NCBI GenBank assembly: GCA_021823525.1
Contig: JAKANY010000015.1
Location: 1 to 34,983, forward strand
Source of the DNA: Actinomycetes bacterium
Lineage (GTDB): Bacteria > Actinomycetota > Acidimicrobiia > Acidimicrobiales > RAAP-2
DNA length: 34,983 nucleotides
Direction of reading: 5' to 3'
The notes below the pieces were generated by a model. That model was not told where the DNA came from and did no database searches. It saw only the letters and a list, made by a program, of their open reading frames with translations. How positions within the stretch are numbered: position 1 is the first letter of the stretch; every line of letters starts with the position of its first letter. The position numbers and the translations under genes were made by a program. Shown piece after piece: positions 16,313 through 23,883 of the stretch.

Positions 16313-17100
16313 CGGTGCTCGCGCTGTCGTGGCGGCGCGTCGTCTTCGAGATCCGCACGACGCTGCGCGACCGCAACGCCGTGATCTTCTCGATGCTGTT
16401 CCCCCTCTTCCTGCTCGTGCTGTTCGGCTCGGTCTTCGGGCACCAGGAGATCGCGAACACGCGCGTGACCATCGCGGCCTACCTGGTCCCCGGTCTCGTG
16501 GCCTCGGGGCTCCTCTACAGCGCGTTTCAGCTGCTGGCGATCTCGGCCACCCAGGAGCGCCGCGACGGCACGCTCACGAGGTTCTACCTCTCGCCCATGC
16601 CGCGCTCGGTCTACTTCGTGGGCAAGCTCGGGCTCTCGGTCTTCGTGTACATCGTCCAGATCGCGCTCCTGATCGCGGCGGCGCGCGCCCTGTTCGCGGT
16701 GCGCCTCCCGTCGGGGGGCGGCTGGTGGACGCTGACGTGGGTCAGTGTGCTGGGTCTCGCGAGCAGCGCTCTCCTGGGGCTGGCCATGTCGACGGGGGCC
16801 AAGACGGTCAACTCCGCTTCGGCCATCACCGTTCCCGTCGTGCTCTTCTTCCAGTTCACCTCGGGGGTCTACTTCGTCTACACCGACCTGCCCCAGTGGA
16901 TGCAGCGGCTCGCCGCGATCTTTCCGCTCAAGTGGCTCGCCCAGGCGTTGCGCAGCGTGTTTCTCCCCGCGCGCTTCGGGCACTTCGAGGCTGCGGGCAC
17001 CTTCGAGCTCGCTCGCTGCGCCCAGATCCTCGGACTCTGGGTCCTCATCGCCGTGGTCCTCGCCGGGCGAACCTTCCGCTGGCGCCCGGCGAGCCAGTAG
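16309..17100 (+). CDS. ABC-2 type exporter permease (DrrB-like)
   Basis: A 263-residue membrane protein with six predicted helices: about 24-44, 56-78, 104-125, 138-158, 169-190 and 230-252. The layout is that of ABC-2 permeases. The helix-III/IV linker contains ATQERRDGTLTRFYLSPMPR, the conserved E-R-x-x-G-T cytoplasmic coupling region. PLKWLAQALRSVFLPARF before the last helix is also typical of the family. The GTG start overlaps the ATPase stop. The gene ends 3 nt before repeat copy 2 begins, so the two-gene exporter fills almost the whole space between the repeats. Confidence 0.87.
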   Translation: MTVLALSWRRVVFEIRTTLRDRNAVIFSMLFPLFLLVLFGSVFGHQEIANTRVTIAAYLVPGLVASGLLYSAFQLLAISATQERRDGTLTRFYLSPMPRSVYFVGKLGLSVFVYIVQIALLIAAARALFAVRLPSGGGWWTLTWVSVLGLASSALLGLAMSTGAKTVNSASAITVPVVLFFQFTSGVYFVYTDLPQWMQRLAAIFPLKWLAQALRSVFLPARFGHFEAAGTFELARCAQILGLWVLIAVVLAGRTFRWRPASQ

Positions 17101-17102
17101 GT

Positions 17103-17485
17103 GTCACGCCGCTGTTGACAACCTGTTGGCGAATGGTCGCACAACGTGGGGATTACGCGCCACGTGGTGGATAACCGGGGCACGACTGGGGACAAGTTCT
17201 GGATTGGGGCCATTCGTGGGAGTGGACCTTGCGCGAGGGCGCACGACGTGCAAGAACAGGGGGCGTAGTTCGCACCTCGAGGAGGGTGTCGACCCCGCAA
17301 GGGGGAGGCAGTCACCGGGACGGGGACCCGCATGGGGAGCCGTTCCCGCCGAGGCGGGGCAACCCGCAGCGGTGACGGGGACGGGCGACACGCAGCACAC
17401 GCGGGACCGTCCGACACGGACCGGCGGGTGATGCCTCGGAGACCCCGAGAGGCTGGTGTTCCACCGGTCACTCGGGGTCTTCGGC
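17103..17485. repeat. Structured non-coding direct repeat, copy 2
   Basis: Second copy of the 15046-15430 element, in the same orientation, 2,057 bp downstream. It keeps P1 GTCACC/GGTGAC (17311-17316, 17371-17376), a bulged P2 GGGACGG/CCGTTCCC, both hairpins (17293-17304 with a GCAA loop; 17327-17336 with a GCAT loop) and the terminal stem AGACCCCGAG/CTCGGGGTCT (17440-17449, 17471-17480) with CTGGTG/CACCGG inside. It has three one-mismatch DnaA-box-like nonamers in one orientation: TGTTGACAA (17113-17121), GGTGGATAA (17166-17174) and TGGGGACAA (17187-17195). The 3' stem contains the stop codon of the convergent yedK gene and may terminate transcription from both sides. Confidence 0.85.
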
Positions 17486-18163
17486 CATCCCGGGCGAAAA
17501 GAGCGTCGGGGACAGGGGCTCGATCAGCGAGGCGTCGTCGTGGCGCATCGAGCCCACCGCAGCCCCCACGCGATGGTGGACCAGCGTCCCGCGCGCCGCG
17601 GGGTGCAGCAGGGTCGTGCGGATCGCGCGCCCCGCGTCGCCGGGGGCGAGCCAGCCCGCGACGTCATCGAGCTCCAGGATCACGGGCATCCGGTCGTGGA
17701 GACCGTCGAGGTCGTCGCTGGGGGTCGTCGTGATCACCGCGCACGCGGGTCCGTCGGGCCCGGCGGGGTCCACGAGTCCCGCCAGCAGCAGGGGCTGGGC
17801 GTTGGCGCGAGAGAAGTAGTGGGGCTGGCGGGCGCTCGCGGGTCGGTGGTCCCACTCGTAGAAGCCGTCGACGGGGATGACGGCGGGGTGGTCACGGAAC
17901 GCGGCGCGAAAGGACGGCTTGTCGGCCACCGTCTCGGCGCGCGCGTTGAAGAGGACCTGGCGCGCCCCGCTCCAGTGCGGCGTCAGCCCCCAGCGGTAGC
18001 GGCCGAGCAGGCGCCCCTGGGGGGTGTCGGCCGCCGCGAACAGGGTCTGGGCCGGGCCGACGTTCCAGTGCGGCGAGGCCGCGGCGACGTCCTCGCCGAG
18101 GCCCACGGCCAGGAGCCGGGCCAGGCGACGCGGGGGGCTGAAGAGCGCGACACGTCCACACAC
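17468..18163 (-). CDS. yedK: SRAP-family abasic-site-processing protein (YedK/HMCES)
   Basis: Forms a covalent thiazolidine crosslink with abasic sites in single-stranded DNA, shielding them during replication. The 231-residue product begins V-C-G-R, so after removal of the initiator the catalytic Cys2 is N-terminal. The other active-site residues are visible: Asn73 (LFNARAET), Glu103 (GFYEW) and His156 (HDRMP). GTG 18163 is fixed by the Cys2 requirement and by GGGAGG 5 nt upstream; the frame extends further but would bury the Cys. A TATCCT -10 (18186-18181) precedes it. It shares an upstream LexA box with the divergent mutasome operon. Its last codons lie inside repeat copy 2. Confidence 0.93.
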   Translation of the reverse strand: MCGRVALFSPPRRLARLLAVGLGEDVAAASPHWNVGPAQTLFAAADTPQGRLLGRYRWGLTPHWSGARQVLFNARAETVADKPSFRAAFRDHPAVIPVDGFYEWDHRPASARQPHYFSRANAQPLLLAGLVDPAGPDGPACAVITTTPSDDLDGLHDRMPVILELDDVAGWLAPGDAGRAIRTTLLHPAARGTLVHHRVGAAVGSMRHDDASLIEPLSPTLFSPGMAEDPE

Positions 18164-18221
18164 GGTGACCTCCCGCCTCGAGGATAGGGCCTGGCACCCG
18201 CGGTCGGGACTGGCTACGCTA

Positions 18222-18235
18222 CGAACATATGTTCG
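18222..18235. promoter_or_regulatory. LexA operator (SOS box) between yedK and imuA'
   Basis: CGAACATATGTTCG is a perfect 14-bp palindrome matching the Gram-positive/actinobacterial SOS box CGAAC-N4-GTTCG. It lies in the divergent region. On the plus side a TACGCT -10 (18215-18220) abuts it, and ATG 18229 of imuA' falls inside it, so bound LexA would cover the transcription start. On the minus side it is about 60 bp from the yedK start. Confidence 0.9.
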
Positions 18236-18894
18236 CTTTTTCACCCTTGCGTCCCGCAATGCCCGAGGACCTGGCTGCGCGAGTCCGCCCCGCGAGCCTG
18301 GCCGGCGACCGGCAGATCCCCCTGGTGGCGCCCTGGGCGGACCTGCTCCCCGCGACGGGCGTGCGACGGGGGTCGACGCTGGCGGTGGTGGCGCCGGCGG
18401 GCACGGGGGGCCTCACGCTGGCGCTGGGCCTCCTCGCGGGGGCCACGGCGGTGGGGAGCTGGGGCGCCGTGGTGGGTGTGGACAGTCCCGGCGTGGTGGC
18501 CATGGCCGACCTCGGCGTCGACCTCGCCCACACGCTGCTGGTCCCGCGTCCGCGGGGCCTGTGGGCCGAGGTCGTGGGCGACCTGGTCGACGGGGTCGAC
18601 CTCATCGTGCTGCGCCCGCCGGGGCGCGTCGCCCCCCGGCTGGCCCGTCGCGTGGCCGCGCGGGTTCGCGAGCGGGGGACCGTCCTGGTCGTCCTGGTCG
18701 ACGGGGGCGGGTGGCCGATCCCCCCGGACCTCACGCTCGGGGTCACCGCGGCCCGCTGGCGCGGGTCCTCGCGTCTCGAGGACCGGGCGATGACCCTGCA
18801 GGTGGCCGGCCGTGGCGGGGTCCGCCCCCGCGAGCGCGTCGTCGTGCTGCCCGACCGTCACGGCCGGCTCCGGGGTGGCCCGTGGAGCGACTGA
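18229..18894 (+). CDS. imuA': ImuA'-type RecA-like mutasome protein
   Basis: The actinobacterial ImuA' is an accessory of the ImuB-DnaE2 translesion complex, related to RecA and SulA but not a recombinase. The 221-residue product has the typical opening ADLLPATGVRRGSTLAVVAP and a RecA-like core. The Walker A region reads APAGTGGLTLA and lacks the P-loop lysine, as is common in this family. ATG 18229 fits a leaderless transcript from TACGCT 8 nt upstream; ATG 18259 is an alternative that would clear the operator. It overlaps imuB by 13 nt. SOS-induced by inference from the LexA box. Confidence 0.82.
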   Translation: MFAFSPLRPAMPEDLAARVRPASLAGDRQIPLVAPWADLLPATGVRRGSTLAVVAPAGTGGLTLALGLLAGATAVGSWGAVVGVDSPGVVAMADLGVDLAHTLLVPRPRGLWAEVVGDLVDGVDLIVLRPPGRVAPRLARRVAARVRERGTVLVVLVDGGGWPIPPDLTLGVTAARWRGSSRLEDRAMTLQVAGRGGVRPRERVVVLPDRHGRLRGGPWSD

Positions 18895-19964
18895 TCGGGG
18901 TGTGGGTCGAGGCGCTGAGCGTCGAGTCGGTCGACGGGACGACGCTGCGGACATCCCAGCGACTCCTTGAGGCGCTCGACGTGCTGTGCCCCTTCACCGA
19001 GCTGGTGCGCCTGGGGCTCTACACGCTCCCGTCGCGGGGGCCCAGCCGCTTCTTCGGGGGCGAGGGGCGGGTCCTCGACCTGGTGGCGACCACCGTGCGC
19101 GAGGTCACCGGGTACGAGGCGTCCCTGGGGGCGGCCGAGGGGCTCTTCGTGGCGGAGCTGGCCGCCCGGGCCGGGGTCGTCCTGGCGCCGGGGGCGAGCG
19201 ACGCGTACCGTCGCGACCAGCCGCTGGCGGCGCTGGGGCGGCCCGACCTGGCCGCCCTGGGCCGCCGGCTGGGCCTGCGCACCGTGGGGGACTTCGCCGA
19301 CCTGGCGCCCGCGCGCGTCGCCGAGCGCTTCCCGGCGGCGGCGGGGCTCCTGCACCGCCTGGCGCGCGGGGAGATCGGCGAGGCACCCGACCAGCGCGAC
19401 GTGCGTCTGGCGTCGCGGCTGGCGCGGCTGACGGGCGCGCCGCGCGCGGACGAGCAGCGCGGCTTCCTCGGTCAGCGCGGGGCGGCCGACGAGCGCGCCC
19501 ACGCGGCGGCGCTGCGCGTGCGTCGACGCCTCGGCGAGGACGGCGTCGTCGTCGCGGGGCTGCGCGGGGGGCGGACCCCGCACGACCGGGCGGTGCTGGT
19601 CCCCTGGGGGGCACCGGCCCGGCCGGCCGGTGCCGACGCGGGAGCCCCGTGGCCGGGGGGGCTGCGGGCCCCCGCCCCCGCGGTGGTCTTCGCGCACCCG
19701 GTCGCCATCGAGGTGGTGGACGCCCAGGACCAGCCGGTGCGCGTCGATGGGCGGGGTCGCTGGAGCGCCGCCCCGGCCCGGGTCGTCCTGGCTCCCGGGA
19801 CGCGCCGCGCGATCGCGTGGTGCGCCGGCCCGTGGCCGAGCGTGGAGCGCTGGTGGGCCGCACCGCGCCGGCGCGCCCACGCCCAGGTCGTGCTCGAGGA
19901 CGGGGAGGCGCTGCTGGTGGCCGCCGAGTCGCGGCGGTGGTGGCTCGCGGGGGTCTACGACTGA
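18882..19964 (+). CDS. imuB: ImuB, catalytically inactive Y-family polymerase homologue, short form
   Basis: A non-catalytic Y-family protein that bridges DnaE2 to the sliding clamp. The 360-residue product has the landmarks VRLGLYTLPSRGPSRFFGGE, the helix-hairpin-helix-like LAALGRRLGLRTVGDFADLAPARVAERFP, and the C-terminal tail ending AESRRWWLAGVYD. Typical family members are near 500 residues. Here the N-terminal palm and fingers part is reduced to about 40 residues (LIGVWVEALSVESVDG, then RLLEALDVLCPFTEL), so the acidic catalytic positions are not merely mutated but gone. GTG 18882 overlaps imuA'; the open frame upstream shows no ImuB-like sequence. The stop overlaps the dnaE2 ATG (TGATG). 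Confidence 0.82.
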   Translation: MERLIGVWVEALSVESVDGTTLRTSQRLLEALDVLCPFTELVRLGLYTLPSRGPSRFFGGEGRVLDLVATTVREVTGYEASLGAAEGLFVAELAARAGVVLAPGASDAYRRDQPLAALGRPDLAALGRRLGLRTVGDFADLAPARVAERFPAAAGLLHRLARGEIGEAPDQRDVRLASRLARLTGAPRADEQRGFLGQRGAADERAHAAALRVRRRLGEDGVVVAGLRGGRTPHDRAVLVPWGAPARPAGADAGAPWPGGLRAPAPAVVFAHPVAIEVVDAQDQPVRVDGRGRWSAAPARVVLAPGTRRAIAWCAGPWPSVERWWAAPRRRAHAQVVLEDGEALLVAAESRRWWLAGVYD

Positions 19965-22900
19965 TGGCGGGCTACGTCGAGCTCCACGCGCACTCGGGGT
20001 TCAGCTTCCTGGACGGGGCCAGCGATCCCGAGGAACTCGTGGCCGAGGCGGCGCGGCTGCGCCTGGGAGGGCTGGCCCTGACCGACCACGCCGGCCTCTA
20101 CGGCGTGGTGCGCTTCGCCGAGGCGGCGCGGGCGGCGGGGCTCTCCACGGTCTTCGGGGCCGAGCTGACCCTCGACGGGACCGACGACCGGGTCGGCGTG
20201 CCCGATCCCGACGGGAGCCACGTGGTCGTGCTGGCGCGATCGCCCGAGGGCTACCGGCAGCTCGCGGTGGCCCTGGGGGAGGCCTTCCTGGCGCGCGAGG
20301 GCAAGGGGGCGCCGCGCTTCACCCGGGGGGACCTCGCGGGGAGGGAGTGGCTGGTCCTGAGCGGCTGCCGCAAGGGCCCGCTCACCCGGGCGCTGGTGGC
20401 CGCGGGGCCGCGCGCCGCGCGCCGCGCCCTCGACCAGCTCGTCGAGATCGTGGGGCGCGAGGGGCTGGCCGTCGAGCTGTGGGACCACGGCGAGCCCGAC
20501 GACGGGGCGCGCAACGACGCCCTGGCCGAGATCGCCGTGACGGCGAGCGTCGACGTGGTGGCCACGGGCAACGTGCACTACGCCACCCCGGCGGGCTTCC
20601 CGCGCGCCACCGTGCTGGCCGCCATCCGCGCCCGGCGCTCGCTGGCCGAGCTGGAGGGGTGGCTGCCCGCGGCGCCCGGCGCCCACCTGCGCAGCGACGG
20701 GGAGCAGCGCCGCCGCTTCGCGCGCTGGCCCGGCGTGGTGGACCGGGCCGGGGAGCTCGGCCAGTCCCTGGCCTTCGACCTGCGCCTGGTGGCCCCGGAC
20801 CTGCCGCGCTTCGCCACGCCCGACGGCGCCAGCGAGCAGGAGTACCTCACCCAGCTCGTGGCGCGCGGCGCGACCGCGCGCTACGGCCCGCGCGACGCCG
20901 AGCGCGTGCCGGGCGCCTGGCGCCAGATCGACCACGAGCTGGGGGTCATCGCCACCTTGGGGTTCGCCGGCTACTTCCTCACCGTGTGGGACATCACGCA
21001 GTTCTGCCGGCGCGAGGACATCTACTGCCAGGGCCGGGGCTCAGCGGCGAACTCGGCGGTCTGCTACGCGCTGGGGATCACCAACGCGGACGCCGTGTCG
21101 CTCAACCTGTTCTTCGAGCGCTTCCTCTCGCCGGCGCGCGACGGCCCCCCCGACATCGACGTGGACATCGAGGCGGGGCGGCGCGAGGAGGTGATCCAGT
21201 ACGTCTTCGCGCGCTACGGGCGCCGCCACGCGGCGCAGGTGGCGGCCGTCATCACCTACCGGGAGCGCTCGGCGCGACGCGACGTGGCGCGCGCCTTCGG
21301 GCTCGACGAGGAGGCGGTCACGGCCTGGGGGAGGGATCCGGCCGCCCCGGTGGCCCCTCCCGCGACGACCGCCCGGATGGCCCGCCTGGCCGCCGAGCTC
21401 GAGGACCGGCCCCGCCACCTCGGGCTGCACGCGGCCGGGGTGGTGCTGTGCGACCGCCCGGTGCTCGAGGTCTGCCCGGTCGAGTGGGCGCGCACCCCGG
21501 GCCGCTCGGTCCTGCAGTGGGACAAGGACGACTGCGCCGCCATCGGGCTCGTGAAGTTCGACCTGCTGGGCCTGGGGATGCTCGAGGCGCTCCACCGGGC
21601 CGTCGACACGGTGGCGGCGTTCCACGGCGTCCAGCTCGACCTGGGGAGCCTCCCCCAGGAGCCGGCGGTCTACGACCTGCTCGGCGAGGCCGACACGATC
21701 GGGGTCTTCCAGGTCGAGTCGCGCGCCCAGATGGCCACCCTGCCCCGGATGCGCCCGCGGTGCTTCTACGACCTGGTGATCGAGGTGGCGCTGATCCGGC
21801 CCGGCCCGATCCAGGGCCGGGCCGTCAACCCCTACCTGCGCCGCCGGCGCGGCGAGGAGCCCGTCACGTACCTGCACCCCCGGCTCGCGCCCATCCTGGC
21901 GCGCACCCTCGGGGTCCCGCTGTTCCAAGAGCAGCTCATGGAGATGGCCGTGGCGGTGGCCGGCTTCTCGCCCACCGAGTCCGACGAGCTGCGCCAGGCG
22001 ATGGCCGCCAAGCGCTCGGCGGTGCGCATGCTCGGCCTGAAGGGGCGCTTCTACGCCGGCATGGCCACCAACGGCATCACCGGGGAGGCCGCCGACCAGC
22101 TCTTCGACGCGATGGCGGCCTTCGCCAACTTCGGCTTCCCCGAGTCGCACGCGGTCTCCTTCGCCCACCTCGTGTACTGCTCGGCGTGGATCAAGCACCA
22201 CTACCCCGCGGCCTTCCTGGCCTCCCTGCTCAATGCCCAGCCCCTGGGCTTCTGGTCGCCGCAGAGCTTGGTGGCCGACGCCCGCCGCCACGGGGTGGAG
22301 GTGCGGCGCCCCGACGTGAACGCCTCGGGCGTGGGGGCGACCCTGGAGGGGCCGCCCGCGTGGCCCGCGGTGCGCCTCGGGCTGGGGTCGGTGCGCGGGC
22401 TCGGCGAGGAGCGGGCGGCCGCGCTGGTGGCGGGGGCCCCGTGGCCGGATCTCGAGGACCTGGCGCGCCAGGGCTGCTCGCGGGCGGACCTCGAGGCGCT
22501 GGCCGCGGCGGGGGCCCTGGATGCCTTCGGGCCCTCGCGCCGGGCGCTGACCTGGATGGCCGGCGCGGCGGCGCAAGCCGCACCCGGTCGCCTGCCCGGC
22601 GTGGTCACGGGCCGTGACGTCCCGCCGCTGCCCGCCACCACGCCGCCCGAGCGGCTGGCCGACGACCTGTGGTCGCTGGGCCTGACGACCGAGGCGACGG
22701 CCCTCGAGATGCTGCGCCCGCGGCTGCGCGCCCAGGGCGTGGTCACCGCGGCCTCGCTGCGGGGGGCCGAGGCGACGCGGGTGCGCGTGGCGGGGGTGGT
22801 CACGCACCGCCAGCACCCCGAGACCGCTCGCGGGGCGGTCTTCGTGAACCTCGAGGACGAGACGGGCCACGTCAACGTCATCTTCTCGCGCGGGGCCTGG

Positions 22901-23044
22901 GCGCGCTTCCGCACCGTCGCGGCCCACGCCCCCGCGCTCATCGTGGGCGGGTCGCTCGAGCGCGGCTCGGGGACCGTGGCGCTGGTGGCTGAGCGGGTCG
23001 AGCGCCTCGAGGTGCTCGGAGCGCCGCCGCGCGACTGGCGCTAG
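19964..23044 (+). CDS. dnaE2: Error-prone DNA polymerase DnaE2 (ImuC)
   Basis: C-family polymerase responsible for SOS-induced mutagenic translesion synthesis with ImuA' and ImuB. The 1,026-residue product starts with a PHP domain (YVELHAHSGFSFLDGAS, LTDHAGLYG). The palm has GRGSAANSAVCYALGIT and the catalytic PDIDVDIE with Asp397 and Asp399. A helix-hairpin-helix region with VRLGLGSVRGLGEERAAAL follows, and the C-terminal OB fold contains GVVTHRQHPETARGAVFVNLEDETG. That last motif, and the lack of the replicative DnaE tail, identify DnaE2 rather than DnaE1. It is translationally coupled to imuB. Its TAG shares the CTAG tetranucleotide with the stop of the convergent nucleotidyltransferase gene. 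Confidence 0.95.
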   Translation: MAGYVELHAHSGFSFLDGASDPEELVAEAARLRLGGLALTDHAGLYGVVRFAEAARAAGLSTVFGAELTLDGTDDRVGVPDPDGSHVVVLARSPEGYRQLAVALGEAFLAREGKGAPRFTRGDLAGREWLVLSGCRKGPLTRALVAAGPRAARRALDQLVEIVGREGLAVELWDHGEPDDGARNDALAEIAVTASVDVVATGNVHYATPAGFPRATVLAAIRARRSLAELEGWLPAAPGAHLRSDGEQRRRFARWPGVVDRAGELGQSLAFDLRLVAPDLPRFATPDGASEQEYLTQLVARGATARYGPRDAERVPGAWRQIDHELGVIATLGFAGYFLTVWDITQFCRREDIYCQGRGSAANSAVCYALGITNADAVSLNLFFERFLSPARDGPPDIDVDIEAGRREEVIQYVFARYGRRHAAQVAAVITYRERSARRDVARAFGLDEEAVTAWGRDPAAPVAPPATTARMARLAAELEDRPRHLGLHAAGVVLCDRPVLEVCPVEWARTPGRSVLQWDKDDCAAIGLVKFDLLGLGMLEALHRAVDTVAAFHGVQLDLGSLPQEPAVYDLLGEADTIGVFQVESRAQMATLPRMRPRCFYDLVIEVALIRPGPIQGRAVNPYLRRRRGEEPVTYLHPRLAPILARTLGVPLFQEQLMEMAVAVAGFSPTESDELRQAMAAKRSAVRMLGLKGRFYAGMATNGITGEAADQLFDAMAAFANFGFPESHAVSFAHLVYCSAWIKHHYPAAFLASLLNAQPLGFWSPQSLVADARRHGVEVRRPDVNASGVGATLEGPPAWPAVRLGLGSVRGLGEERAAALVAGAPWPDLEDLARQGCSRADLEALAAAGALDAFGPSRRALTWMAGAAAQAAPGRLPGVVTGRDVPPLPATTPPERLADDLWSLGLTTEATALEMLRPRLRAQGVVTAASLRGAEATRVRVAGVVTHRQHPETARGAVFVNLEDETGHVNVIFSRGAWARFRTVAAHAPALIVGGSLERGSGTVALVAERVERLEVLGAPPRDWR

Positions 23045-23883
23045 CGGTCGGCGAAGACGTGCTCGGGGCGCTCGCCGAGCTCGACCTGGAGGCGCACGTC
23101 CATCTGCACCAGGGCCAGGTCGTCGGGGTGGGTCACGCCCACGCAGCGCGACGAGGTGGGCACCACGTCGAAGCGCAGCGGGTGGTGGTGCAGGATCGAG
23201 CCCACGAAGATCGGCAGGAGGGCCTCGGGGCTGGCGTCGAAGTCGAAGGTGGCCAGGTAGGCCTCGAGCAGCGAGCGCACCGCGGGCTGGAAGCCCCAGA
23301 GGTTCATCGAGACCGTCGTGTCGGGCTCGAGGAAGACCGGCGAGAGCCCGTCCTCGGCCAGGAACCCGTCGGGCGAGTCGTGCACGCCGCGGCGCTCGAC
23401 GATGTCGGTGAGGTGGCCGTTGACGACGTTGCACGTCCCGCGCGAGACCGGCAGGTCGCCCACGGTGGCCCGGTCCAGGCGGAAGCCGATCAGGCAGCTG
23501 GTCGGTCGGGTGCGCAAGTGCGCGGCCAGCAGGCCGAGGGCCTCGCGACCGTAGAGGTCGTCGGCGTTGGCCACCGCGAAGGGGGACGAGGCCTCGATGA
23601 CGGCCAGGGCGGCGTGGGTCGCCGACACGGTGCCGAGGGGCTTCTCCTGGACGACGAACGCGACGGGCCAGTGCGCGGGCCACGTGGCGCGCACGTGGGC
23701 GCTGACCTCGTCGCCGGTCGTGGGGTTGACCACCACCACTAGGTCGGTGAAGCCCGCGGCCAGGGCGTCGGCGGCGATGAGGTCGATGACGGCCTCACCG
23801 TGCACGCCCACGGGCGCGAGGGGCTTGAGGCCTCCGTAGCGGCGGGCGCGTCCGGCGGCCAGGATCACCAGCGGGAGGCTCAT
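23041..23883 (-). CDS. Nucleotidyltransferase of the NTP_transferase fold
   Basis: A 280-residue protein with the sugar-nucleotidyltransferase signature LAAGRARRYGGLKPLAPVG (residues 8-26; Lys20 in the pyrophosphorylase position) and VANADDLYG with the metal-binding Asp pair. A C-terminal part, ending VTHPDDLALVQMDVR, is conserved in a family often annotated only as NTP transferase domain protein. The substrate (sugar-1-phosphate or another phosphorylated alcohol) is unknown. Its ATG overlaps the fabH stop by 4 nt (ATGA), so it is translated together with the ketoacyl synthase. Its frame continues upstream inside fabH, but that part is only a shadow. Confidence 0.78.
   Translation of the reverse strand: MSLPLVILAAGRARRYGGLKPLAPVGVHGEAVIDLIAADALAAGFTDLVVVVNPTTGDEVSAHVRATWPAHWPVAFVVQEKPLGTVSATHAALAVIEASSPFAVANADDLYGREALGLLAAHLRTRPTSCLIGFRLDRATVGDLPVSRGTCNVVNGHLTDIVERRGVHDSPDGFLAEDGLSPVFLEPDTTVSMNLWGFQPAVRSLLEAYLATFDFDASPEALLPIFVGSILHHHPLRFDVVPTSSRCVGVTHPDDLALVQMDVRLQVELGERPEHVFADR

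Noticed and set aside
15046..17485. Repeats as ends of an insertion sequence or transposon around the exporter
   Set aside because: There is no transposase or recombinase between or beside them, the copies are direct rather than inverted, and they are too diverged for a recent composite element. A recombination origin remains possible.
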